Positions 1 to 5,220 of a stretch of 5,220 nt of DNA are shown piece after piece. The DNA comes from an uncultured Eubacterium sp. (GTDB taxonomy: Bacteria > Bacillota > Clostridia > Oscillospirales > Acutalibacteraceae): positions 1-5,220 of the forward strand of contig CAKSWS010000062.1 in assembly GCA_934512155.1 (NCBI GenBank). The letters run 5' to 3'. A program made the translations under genes and the position numbers. The notes beneath the pieces are model-generated. The model did no database searches, was not told where the DNA came from, and saw only the letters and a list, made by a program, of their open reading frames with translations. Each line of letters starts with the position of its first letter. The stretch's first letter is position 1.

Positions 1-435
1 TTCTTTACTTATAATATGAGCATGGGTATAAACTTACTAGCAACGCTTGCAAAAAAAGCAGTTTCCGTTCTTGGTTCTGATTTCGATATTGAAATTATAG
101 AAAAACATCATAATCAAAAAATTGACGCCCCAAGCGGTACTGCGCTTATGCTTGCGGATGCTATTTGTGAAGAAATAGATAATCCTATGACATATGAATA
201 TGACAGACATTCTAAGCGTGAAAAAAGAAGTAAAAATGAAATAGGACTTCACGCTGTCAGAGGCGGAACAATCGTTGGCGAACACGACATTATGTTTTGC
301 GGAAGAGATGAAATAATTACACTTTCTCATTCTGCAAGAAGCAAAGAAATTTTTGCAGTTGGCGCTGTCAATGCTGCAATTTATATGACCGGTAAATCTG
401 CCGGTTTATATGATATGGCAGAAATGATTAAATAA
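1..435 (+). CDS. dapB: 4-hydroxy-tetrahydrodipicolinate reductase, C-terminal part (5' end outside window)
   Basis: DapB reduces 4-hydroxy-tetrahydrodipicolinate to tetrahydrodipicolinate with NAD(P)H in the cytoplasm, in the lysine and meso-diaminopimelate pathway that feeds peptidoglycan. The frame is open from base 1 and gives 144 residues ending in TAA, about 55-60% of a usual 250-270 residue DapB. The N-terminal Rossmann domain is missing because it lies before the window; the ATG at 16 is internal. Seen directly: the domain-junction segment NMSMGINLL, then the family signature EKHHNQKIDAPSGTA. In visible numbering it carries His36 and His37 (E. coli His159/His160), Lys40 (E. coli Lys163) and the substrate-binding Gly46-Thr47. 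The later block GLHAVRGGTIVGEHDI is also typical. It ends in a strong terminator and is convergent with cysS, so it belongs to a different transcription unit from the rest of the window. No frameshift or odd codon use is evident. Confidence 0.96.
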   Translation, partial: FFTYNMSMGINLLATLAKKAVSVLGSDFDIEIIEKHHNQKIDAPSGTALMLADAICEEIDNPMTYEYDRHSKREKRSKNEIGLHAVRGGTIVGEHDIMFCGRDEIITLSHSARSKEIFAVGAVNAAIYMTGKSAGLYDMAEMIK

Positions 436-447
436 ACCCAAAATATT

Positions 448-483
448 AAAGCTCTTAAGTTATAAAAACTTAAGAGCTTTTTT
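448..483. terminator. Rho-independent terminator between convergent dapB and cysS
   Basis: A perfect 14-bp inverted repeat (448-461 with 467-480) encloses a 5-nt loop, ATAAA. On the + strand the 3' arm runs into six T residues (478-483), so it is a good intrinsic terminator for dapB, whose stop ends 13 bp upstream. Read on the - strand, the hairpin is followed by three T and then a mixed AT stretch. It starts about 9 bp beyond the cysS stop, so it probably also ends the cysE-cysS transcript, less efficiently. No other terminator candidate is visible for either gene within the window. Confidence 0.9.
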
Positions 484-491
484 CATTAAAA

Positions 492-1883
492 TTATTCTTT
501 AGTCCAAGTTACACCTTGCGGAGTATCTTTAAGAATAATACCTTTTGCTTTCAATTCATCTCTGATTCTGTCAGCAGTTGCCCAATCCTTGTTTTCACGG
601 GCTGATTGGCGTTCTTCAATCAATTTTTCAATATCATCATCAACATCGTTTGATTTTCTATTGTAGAGTAATCCTAAAACATCACAAAGTTCATCAAAAA
701 CATTTGCAGCTGTTTGACAAACATTTTTTGAAATATTTTTATCAAGTATTTTAGTATTGATATCCTTTACAAGTTCAAATACAGCAGATAAACCGTCAGC
801 TGTATTTAAATCGTCATCCATAGCTGTTATAAACTGCTCTCTGCGGCTGTTTAACAAGTTAATTAACTCTTCATCGTCTTCCATATCGGTTGCATTTATA
901 ATAGCAAAATCAAGGCTTTCACGGCATGTATAAAGTCGTTCAAGAGCAGATTTACATTGTTCAATAATATCAAGACTGTAATTAATCGGTGAACGGTAAT
1001 GAGAAGATATAAGGAAATACCTGATAACTTCATAACCATAAGCATCTGCAATTTCACGAACAGTTTTAAAATTGCCAAGTGATTTACTCATTTTAACATT
1101 GTCTACATTAATATATCCATTATGCATCCAATATTTTGAAAAAGTACAACCGTTTGCACATTCGCTTTGTGCAATTTCATTTTCATGATGAGGGAACACT
1201 AAATCCTGTCCGCCACAATGGATGTCAATAGTATTGCCTAAATACTTTCTGTTCATGGCAGAGCATTCAATGTGCCAACCGGGCCTGCCTTTTCCCCAAG
1301 GCGAATTCCAGTACGGTTCGCCCTCTTTTGCGCCTTTCCACAAAGCAAAATCAAGTGGATTTTCTTTCATTTCGCCTACGGCAATTCTGGCACCGCTTAC
1401 CAAATCATCAATAGGCTGATGAGACAACTTACCGTATTCTTTAAATTTTAATGTTCTGAAATATACATCACCGTTAACAGCGTAAGCATAACCTTTTTCT
1501 TCAAGAGTTTTAATTATGTCAATTATTTCATCAATATTTTCTGTTGCTTTTGGATGAACGGTTGCGTCTTTAAAATTCAATCCGTGGGCATCTGTCCAAA
1601 ATTCGTTGATGTACTTTTTTGAAATTTCCTCAAAAGAAATGCCCTCTTCATTGGCACGCTTAATAATTTTATCATCAATATCGGTAAAATTCTGAACAAA
1701 CTTTACATTATATCCTCTGTATTCCAAATATCTGCGTAATACATCAAACACGCAAAGAGGTCTTGCATTACCAATATGAATATAATTATAAACGGTAGGA
1801 CCGCAAGCATAAATTTTAACTTCGTTTTCATCAACAGGAACAAACTCTTCTTTTGTTCTTGACATCGTGTTAAAGATTCTCAT
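492..1883 (-). CDS. cysS: Cysteinyl-tRNA synthetase
   Basis: Class I aminoacyl-tRNA synthetase that activates cysteine with ATP and attaches it to tRNA-Cys in the cytoplasm. Its 463 residues match the usual length (E. coli 461). Seen in the sequence: the CysRS opening YACGPTVYNYIHIGNARP with the HIGH-type motif HIGN at 36-39, the catalytic loop KMSKS at 264-268, and a complete zinc site Cys27, Cys207, His232 and Glu236 (E. coli Cys28, Cys209, His234, Glu238). This zinc selects cysteine through its thiol. The C-terminal part, about 310-463, is the helical and anticodon-binding region and ends in the familiar KGIILKDTPQGVTW block. The ATG start is supported by GGAGG 7 nt upstream and by the 4-bp ATGA overlap with the cysE stop; the in-frame Met7 has no better site. 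It is translationally coupled to cysE and controlled with it by the cysteine T-box leader upstream. I see nothing truncated or missing. Confidence 0.98.
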   Translation of the reverse strand: MRIFNTMSRTKEEFVPVDENEVKIYACGPTVYNYIHIGNARPLCVFDVLRRYLEYRGYNVKFVQNFTDIDDKIIKRANEEGISFEEISKKYINEFWTDAHGLNFKDATVHPKATENIDEIIDIIKTLEEKGYAYAVNGDVYFRTLKFKEYGKLSHQPIDDLVSGARIAVGEMKENPLDFALWKGAKEGEPYWNSPWGKGRPGWHIECSAMNRKYLGNTIDIHCGGQDLVFPHHENEIAQSECANGCTFSKYWMHNGYINVDNVKMSKSLGNFKTVREIADAYGYEVIRYFLISSHYRSPINYSLDIIEQCKSALERLYTCRESLDFAIINATDMEDDEELINLLNSRREQFITAMDDDLNTADGLSAVFELVKDINTKILDKNISKNVCQTAANVFDELCDVLGLLYNRKSNDVDDDIEKLIEERQSARENKDWATADRIRDELKAKGIILKDTPQGVTWTKE

Positions 1884-2518
1884 TTCGTTTCCTCCAATTT
1901 TTTAATTTTTTCTTCAAGTTCTTTAATTTTTAATGCATTTTCTTTAATCAGTGTCATTATCGGGTCAGGTAAATTAATTTGGTCTAGATCGTCCACCCTT
2001 TCCCCATCAATTCTAACAACTTCACCGGGAACGCCCACAACAGTTGAATTAGGTTCAACATCCTTAACAACCACTGCTCCCGCAGCCACTTTTGCATTTC
2101 TGCCTACTGTTATCGGTCCCAATACTTTTGCACCGGAACCAATCATTACACCGCTTTCAATAGTAGGATGTCTTTTTCCTATATCTTTGCCTGTTCCGCC
2201 TAAAGTTACACCTTGATATATCATTACATCATCGCCAACTTCAGCAGTTTCGCCAATTACAATTCCGGCACCGTGGTCAATGCATACTCGTTTGCCGATT
2301 GTTGCACCGGGATGAATCTCTATGCCTGTTTTATGAGCGCTTCTTTGACTTATCCATCGTGCAATAAACGGCATATTATGTTTTAAAAACCAATTTGCTT
2401 TTTTATGACTTCTCAAAGCTTTAAATCCGGGATAAAGTAATATTATTTCAATAGAACTTCTTGCGGCAGGATCGTGTTCCATAAATGCTTTTACAGATTC
2501 CCTATAATCATCAAACAT
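1880..2518 (-). CDS. cysE: Serine O-acetyltransferase
   Basis: CysE transfers acetyl from acetyl-CoA to L-serine, giving O-acetylserine, which O-acetylserine sulfhydrylase (not in this window) converts to cysteine. The 212-residue protein has a short N-terminal helical domain (about 1-62, with the typical DPAA at 16-19) and a left-handed beta-helix of hexapeptide repeats (about 64-165). Within the latter, IDHGAGIVIGETA contains the catalytic His82; the GVTLGGTGK loop (103-111) and RHP (116-118) are the usual CoA/substrate region. The dyad partner that is Asp143 in E. coli is Glu67 here, as I recall for B. subtilis CysE, so I take it as a lineage feature. Residues about 188-212 are Lys/Glu-rich with leucine/isoleucine spacing, a likely coiled coil, replacing the E. 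coli-type tail. The ATG start has a purine-rich GGAAGGG 5 nt upstream. The stop overlaps the cysS ATG by 4 bp. Expression should be controlled by the T-box leader directly upstream. Confidence 0.97.
   Translation of the reverse strand: MFDDYRESVKAFMEHDPAARSSIEIILLYPGFKALRSHKKANWFLKHNMPFIARWISQRSAHKTGIEIHPGATIGKRVCIDHGAGIVIGETAEVGDDVMIYQGVTLGGTGKDIGKRHPTIESGVMIGSGAKVLGPITVGRNAKVAAGAVVVKDVEPNSTVVGVPGEVVRIDGERVDDLDQINLPDPIMTLIKENALKIKELEEKIKKLEETK
1884..1895 (-). promoter_or_regulatory. cysS ribosome binding site inside the end of cysE
   Basis: GGAGG at 1895-1891 (- strand) lies 7 nt before the cysS ATG, within the last codons of cysE. It fixes the cysS start at 1883 and allows independent initiation as well as re-initiation at the ATGA overlap. 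Confidence 0.85.
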
Positions 2519-2523
2519 TTAAG

Positions 2524-2534
2524 CCCTTCCCTTC
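2524..2534 (-). promoter_or_regulatory. cysE ribosome binding site
   Basis: The purine run ending in GGAAGGG (2530-2524, - strand) sits 5 nt before the cysE ATG at 2518 and about 17 nt after the T-run of the T-box terminator. It supports this start. It is a slightly off-consensus Shine-Dalgarno site, and two overlapping registers (AGAAGGG or GGAAGGG) are possible. Confidence 0.65.
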
Positions 2535-2540
2535 TAAAAT

Positions 2541-2580
2541 ATATAAAAATAAAAAATGCCCCCGTCATTTGACAGAGGCA
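2541..2580 (-). terminator. Regulated intrinsic terminator of the cysE-cysS T-box
   Basis: TGCCTCTGTC (2580-2571) pairs over 10 bp, with two G-U wobbles, to GACGGGGGCA (2566-2557) around a 4-nt AAAT loop. Six T (2556-2551) and a further T-rich stretch follow. Its 5' arm contains the TGCCTCT that the antiterminator needs, so the two hairpins exclude each other. By default transcription should stop here; uncharged tRNA-Cys should favour read-through into cysE. Confidence 0.93.
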
Positions 2581-2773
2581 ATTAAAAACTGCGGTTCCAC
2601 TCTTTTTTATACTCACTGCAATTAACAGTTATGCCTATAACGGAGCAAACCCGCCGAAGCCTACTGTTAGTTCAGCCACGGTGCTGACAGGTGCATTTCA
2701 AATACCGTTTAATACACATTTCACAGCAAAACAATGTGCTCTCTGAAATAAACAAATATTTTACTTCTCCTGC
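2551..2773 (-). promoter_or_regulatory. Cysteine-specific T-box riboswitch leader of cysE-cysS
   Basis: This leader RNA binds tRNA-Cys and lets RNA polymerase read into cysE-cysS only when the tRNA is uncharged. Read on the - strand: the Stem I base pairs GCAGG (2773-2769) with CCTGT (2691-2687). The GA-type motif GGAGAAGTA follows. A distal arm pairs GCACATT (2739-2733) with AATGTGT (2720-2714), preceded by the conserved AGAGAG bulge and capped by a loop containing GCTGTGA. The specifier triplet is TGC (2695-2693, Cys), followed by the expected purine A. A possible Stem II is CAGC/GCTG (2686-2683 with 2676-2673). Stem III pairs TAACAGT (2669-2663) with ACTGTTA (2629-2623). The T-box sequence AAGAGTGGAACCGC lies at 2604-2591. 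Its antiterminator pairs AGAG (2603-2600) with CTCT (2577-2574) and GCA (2592-2590) with TGC (2580-2578), leaving a 7-nt UGGAACC bulge. UGGA (2599-2596) complements the UCCA end of tRNA-Cys. The structures were folded by eye. Confidence 0.94.
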
Positions 2774-2800
2774 TAAAACGCATTTAAATATCGCATTAAT

Positions 2801-2828
2801 ATTATATCAAAAAAATTTAAATTTGCAA
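2801..2828 (-). promoter_or_regulatory. Probable sigma-A promoter for the T-box-cysE-cysS unit
   Basis: On the - strand, TTGCAA (2828-2823; 4 of 6 matches to TTGACA) is separated by 16 bp from a perfect TATAAT (2806-2801). The -10 is preceded by TG plus one base, giving an extended -10 element. Transcription would start near 2794, about 20 nt before the base of T-box Stem I, which is a sensible leader geometry. The -35 lies only 3 bp after the pgsA stop codon. There is no terminator between pgsA and this promoter, so some read-through from pgsA is likely. Confidence 0.8.
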
Positions 2829-2831
2829 CAA

Positions 2832-3416
2832 TTATTTTGTTTTAATTAAATGCCAACCGTCTTTTGCATACACAATTCCGCTTAAAACCGTAATTACCGA
2901 AACAATCCAAAAAGCAATTGTACAATAAATATTTAACCAGTTAGGAGCATTGAATCCGGTTGCGGAAATTACAATTTCTCCGTCTTTTTCTAATATTGCA
3001 AGAATAAGAAATGTTAAGCCTGTTGTAGACATTTGTAAAAATGTTTTAGCTTTTCCGAAAGCATTTGCCGCAATAACCTCGCCGCTTGCAGTCCCTGCCA
3101 TTCTTATACCTGCTACAAGGAATTCACGTGCAAGCATAAGCATTATACAAATATCAGTATGCCAGCCCATATTAATTAATATTAAGTATGCTGCAAAAAC
3201 AAGACTTTTATCGGAAAGCGGGTCCATAAGTTTTCCGAAATCAGTTACAAGACCTTTTTTTCTTGCAATATTTCCATCAACCTTATCACTCATACATGCA
3301 ACAAAATATACAAGTAAAGTTGCAACCCAGTGATAACGAAACGGAATAAACGCAAACGCCATTAAAAACGGTATGCAACAAAATCTAAAAACAGTAATTT
3401 TATTTGGTAAATTCAT
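2832..3416 (-). CDS. pgsA: CDP-diacylglycerol--glycerol-3-phosphate 3-phosphatidyltransferase
   Basis: Integral membrane CDP-alcohol phosphatidyltransferase that joins CDP-diacylglycerol and glycerol-3-phosphate to give phosphatidylglycerophosphate, the precursor of phosphatidylglycerol and cardiolipin. At 194 residues it has normal length. The family signature DG(x2)AR(x8)G(x3)D(x3)D is complete: Asp47-Gly48, Ala51-Arg52, Gly61, Asp65 and Asp69. Asp44 supplies the fourth metal-binding acidic residue. The N-terminus, MNLPNKITVFRF, is the PgsA-type opening and favours PgsA over other CDP-alcohol transferases. Hydrophobic segments, judged by eye, lie around 14-42, 71-83, 88-103, 128-142 and 164-184. 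The ATG follows the rimO stop by 1 bp, and an AGGAG lies within the end of rimO, so translation is probably coupled. Other members of the superfamily, such as phosphatidylserine synthase, are possible but less likely. Confidence 0.93.
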   Translation of the reverse strand: MNLPNKITVFRFCCIPFLMAFAFIPFRYHWVATLLVYFVACMSDKVDGNIARKKGLVTDFGKLMDPLSDKSLVFAAYLILINMGWHTDICIMLMLAREFLVAGIRMAGTASGEVIAANAFGKAKTFLQMSTTGLTFLILAILEKDGEIVISATGFNAPNWLNIYCTIAFWIVSVITVLSGIVYAKDGWHLIKTK

Positions 3417-3417
3417 T

Positions 3418-4743
3418 TTAAATACATTCTCCTATCAAATCATATCCGTCAAAATCAGTAACTTTAACTTTAACAAAATCGCCTACATTGTACCGTTTAT
3501 CGGAAGTAAAAAATATTCCACAGTCTATTTCAGGAGAATCCAAATAACTCCTGCCAATATATTTTCTGTCATTTACTTCATCTATAACAACTTCATATAT
3601 ATTCCCTACACGACTTTTATTTGCTTCTTCTGTAATTGAATATTGAATATCCATAAGGATTTCTGCTCGATGCTTTTTTACATCCTCATCAATTTGATTT
3701 TTATATTCAAAAGCCGGAGTATCTTCCTCGGGTGAATAAGTAAAGCATCCCATTTTATCAAATTTAATATCTTTTACAAATGAACACAGTTCTTCAAAAT
3801 CTTTTTCGGTTTCACCGGGAAATCCAACCATAAAAGTTGTTCTTAAAGACAAATCCGGAATTCTAGATTTCATCTTACTTAAAAGCGTTTTCAAAGAATT
3901 ATAAGAGCCGTTTCTGTTCATAGATTTTAAAACGCTTTCGCTGCAATGCTGAAGCGGAATATCAATATATGAACAAACCTTTTCTTCACTTGCAATCACT
4001 TCAATAAGTTCATCCGTCACCCTGTCGGGATAACAGTAAAAAATTCTAATCCACTTAATTCCTTCAATTTTACAAAGTTCACGAAGCAAATATGCCAATT
4101 TATATTCACCGTATAACTCAATTCCGTATTTTGTGGTATCCTGCGCAATTAAAATAAGTTCTTTAACACCGTTAGCCGCAAGTTGTTTTGCTTCATTTAG
4201 AATACTTTCTATTTTACGTTCTCTGTACTGTCCCCTGATAAGCGGAATTGCGCAATATGAGCATTTATTATTGCAACCGTCAGAAAGCTTTAAATAAGCC
4301 CAATGAGGCGGCGTAGACAATGTTCTTTCATCATCAAGAGGAAGAAAACATTTATTTGGATAGTTTTGAGTTACAATACCAACTAAAGCTTTCTGACAAG
4401 TCTTAACAATATCGGCATTCGCACCGATACCTATTACAGCATCAACCTCGGGTATTTCATTAATTATTTCATCTTGATAACGTTCTGCCAAACAACCTGT
4501 TACAACAAGTGCGGATATAAGCCCTGCTTTTTTGTATTCGGACACTTCCAGGATAGTCTCAATCGCTTCCTTTTTAGCATCTTCAATAAATCCGCAAGTA
4601 TTAACAATCATAACATCCGAATCTTCTATATTTTGAACAACGGTAAAATTATTTTCTTTTAACTTATTCAACATAATTTCTCCGTCAACCTGATTTTTAG
4701 GGCAACCGAGAGAAATCATACCAACCCTGTAACTATAACTCAT
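3418..4743 (-). CDS. rimO: Ribosomal protein S12 methylthiotransferase
   Basis: Radical SAM methylthiotransferase that adds a methylthio group to the beta carbon of a conserved aspartate of ribosomal protein S12 (Asp88/89 in E. coli). Its 441 residues match the family. Three domains are visible. The N-terminal UPF0004 domain (about 5-120) has cluster cysteines Cys14, Cys50 and Cys84. The radical SAM domain (about 145-370) has CxxxCxxC as Cys157, Cys161 and Cys164, plus IPLQH (262-266) and GFPGETE (307-313). A C-terminal TRAM domain (about 375-441) binds substrate. SLGCPKN near the N-terminus and the S12-type TRAM point to RimO rather than the tRNA enzymes MiaB or MtaB. The residues after it read QVDGE where LVDSE is more usual, a conservative oddity. 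The ATG overlaps the recX end by 11 bp and has no clear Shine-Dalgarno sequence, so translational coupling to recX is inferred. pgsA follows by 1 bp. Confidence 0.95.
   Translation of the reverse strand: MSYSYRVGMISLGCPKNQVDGEIMLNKLKENNFTVVQNIEDSDVMIVNTCGFIEDAKKEAIETILEVSEYKKAGLISALVVTGCLAERYQDEIINEIPEVDAVIGIGANADIVKTCQKALVGIVTQNYPNKCFLPLDDERTLSTPPHWAYLKLSDGCNNKCSYCAIPLIRGQYRERKIESILNEAKQLAANGVKELILIAQDTTKYGIELYGEYKLAYLLRELCKIEGIKWIRIFYCYPDRVTDELIEVIASEEKVCSYIDIPLQHCSESVLKSMNRNGSYNSLKTLLSKMKSRIPDLSLRTTFMVGFPGETEKDFEELCSFVKDIKFDKMGCFTYSPEEDTPAFEYKNQIDEDVKKHRAEILMDIQYSITEEANKSRVGNIYEVVIDEVNDRKYIGRSYLDSPEIDCGIFFTSDKRYNVGDFVKVKVTDFDGYDLIGECI
3429..3433 (-). promoter_or_regulatory. pgsA ribosome binding site within the rimO 3' end
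   Basis: AGGAG (3433-3429, - strand) precedes the pgsA ATG at 3416 by 12 nt, longer than the usual 5-9. An out-of-frame ATG at 3427-3425 lies in between and opens only a 5-codon frame. The long spacing suggests that ribosomes ending rimO at 3418 contribute to pgsA initiation. Confidence 0.55.
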
Positions 4744-5220
4744 TTTCTAAATTATTCAATGCAAACTTTATATCGTTGTAGGAAAAACCTTTTCTCATTA
4801 AAGCCGCAATAACTTTTTCCTTTCCGTTTTCAGCGTTTAGTTTTCTGATATAAGATTTATTGATAACATTAATTATAGCCGATGAATTATCAAATTCAAA
4901 TTCATTTAAAACTTCATAAATTATATCTTTATTAATGCCTTTTTGAAAAAGCTCTTGCTTGACATGATTTTCAGAAAAATTTTTTGTATTAACTAAGTAA
5001 TTTGTATATTCAAACGCAAATTTACGATCGTCCAAATAGCCAAGCTCAATAAATCTGTTTATTGCTTTGTTTGCAGAATTCTCATCAACCGTACGCAATA
5101 ATTTTACTTTAAGTTCTTTGATTGAATGGTTTCGACGTGAAAGCAAATCTGCACACTTGTTAAAAGCTTTTTTATAGTTGATTTTTTCGAGCAAACACTG
5201 CCATTCTTCATCACTGATTT
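4733..5220 (-). CDS. recX: RecX family regulatory protein, 5' end outside window
   Basis: RecX binds RecA filaments and modulates recombination and the SOS response. The frame is open to the right edge and gives 161 visible residues. A TTG at 5194 could be taken as a start, but the frame continues upstream as ISDEEWQC, which resembles the acidic lead-in of Firmicutes RecX proteins, and no ribosome binding site precedes the TTG. I therefore call it partial at the 5' end. Typical features in visible numbering are LLSRRNHSIKEL (25-36), the hallmark ELGYLDDRKFA (58-68), and two more helical units around NFSENHVKQELFQKGI (80-95) and KEKVIAALMRKGFSYNDI (133-150). These fit the three tandem three-helix repeats of the family. 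It ends in TAG, overlapping the rimO start by 11 bp. recA is not in the window, so any pairing with it cannot be judged. Identity rests on motif resemblance in a divergent family. Confidence 0.88.
   Translation of the reverse strand, partial: ISDEEWQCLLEKINYKKAFNKCADLLSRRNHSIKELKVKLLRTVDENSANKAINRFIELGYLDDRKFAFEYTNYLVNTKNFSENHVKQELFQKGINKDIIYEVLNEFEFDNSSAIINVINKSYIRKLNAENGKEKVIAALMRKGFSYNDIKFALNNLENEL

Noticed and set aside
37..330. Open frame on the - strand opposite dapB
   Set aside because: It lies wholly within the strongly conserved dapB frame, and its translation is Phe/Cys-rich with no recognisable domain. It is a shadow frame.
896..1078. Short - strand frame inside cysS, out of register with it
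   Set aside because: It falls within the well-conserved CysRS coding sequence and its leucine-rich translation shows no family motif.
1222..1419. Open frame on the + strand opposite cysS
   Set aside because: It mirrors the conserved zinc-site region of CysRS. No ribosome binding site or known motif was seen.
2519..2831. Possible small ORF or separate small RNA gene in the 313-bp gap
   Set aside because: The whole stretch is explained by the promoter, the T-box leader with its terminator, and the cysE ribosome binding site.
2950..3333. 127-codon open frame on the + strand opposite pgsA
   Set aside because: It is antisense to the catalytic motif region of PgsA, and its composition reflects the complementary strand of a membrane protein gene.
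3373..3639. Open frame on the + strand spanning the rimO/pgsA junction
   Set aside because: It is antisense to two confident genes, rich in Phe/Ile/Tyr, and has no motif.
4474..4662. Open frame on the + strand opposite the N-terminal part of rimO
   Set aside because: It overlaps the MTTase domain, including the Cys50 and Cys84 cluster ligands of RimO, and has no independent support.
1..5220. Mobile element, CRISPR array, phage or defence system
   Set aside because: I saw no regularly spaced direct repeats, terminal inverted repeats, transposase or integrase motifs, or composition shift. All genes are core housekeeping genes.

Overview
The window looks like an ordinary chromosomal housekeeping segment of an AT-rich, low-GC Gram-positive bacterium (Bacillota), most likely of the class Clostridia. 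Three things point there: a T-box riboswitch in front of cysE-cysS, a CysE of the Firmicutes type with a C-terminal coiled coil, and strong GGAGG-like ribosome binding sites. A rimO gene argues for Clostridia over Bacillus, whose model species lacks it. The species cannot be named from this window.

Layout. At the left edge, on the + strand, is the C-terminal part of dapB (lysine/diaminopimelate synthesis), which starts before the window. A strong hairpin terminator follows, in the 56-bp gap between two convergent genes. Everything else is on the - strand and reads right to left: recX (its 5' end lies beyond the right edge), rimO, pgsA, then a promoter and a cysteine T-box leader, then cysE and cysS. 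recX/rimO overlap by 11 bp, rimO/pgsA are 1 bp apart, and cysE/cysS overlap by 4 bp (ATGA). This suggests two transcription units in tandem: recX-rimO-pgsA, and T-box-cysE-cysS.

How the genes work together. cysE makes O-acetylserine, the committed precursor of cysteine, and cysS charges tRNA-Cys with cysteine. The leader between pgsA and cysE has the parts of a T-box that senses uncharged tRNA-Cys: a UGC specifier triplet, a UGGA bulge matching the U discriminator base of tRNA-Cys, and mutually exclusive antiterminator and terminator hairpins. Cysteine shortage should therefore raise both cysteine synthesis and cysteinyl-tRNA synthetase. The upstream unit is functionally mixed: a RecA modulator, a ribosomal protein S12 methylthiotransferase and a phospholipid synthesis enzyme.

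I found no mobile element, CRISPR array, tRNA, rRNA or unknown gene cluster, and no sign of a new system. The most informative element is the T-box leader, which accounts for essentially all of the 313-bp gene-free stretch (2519-2831).
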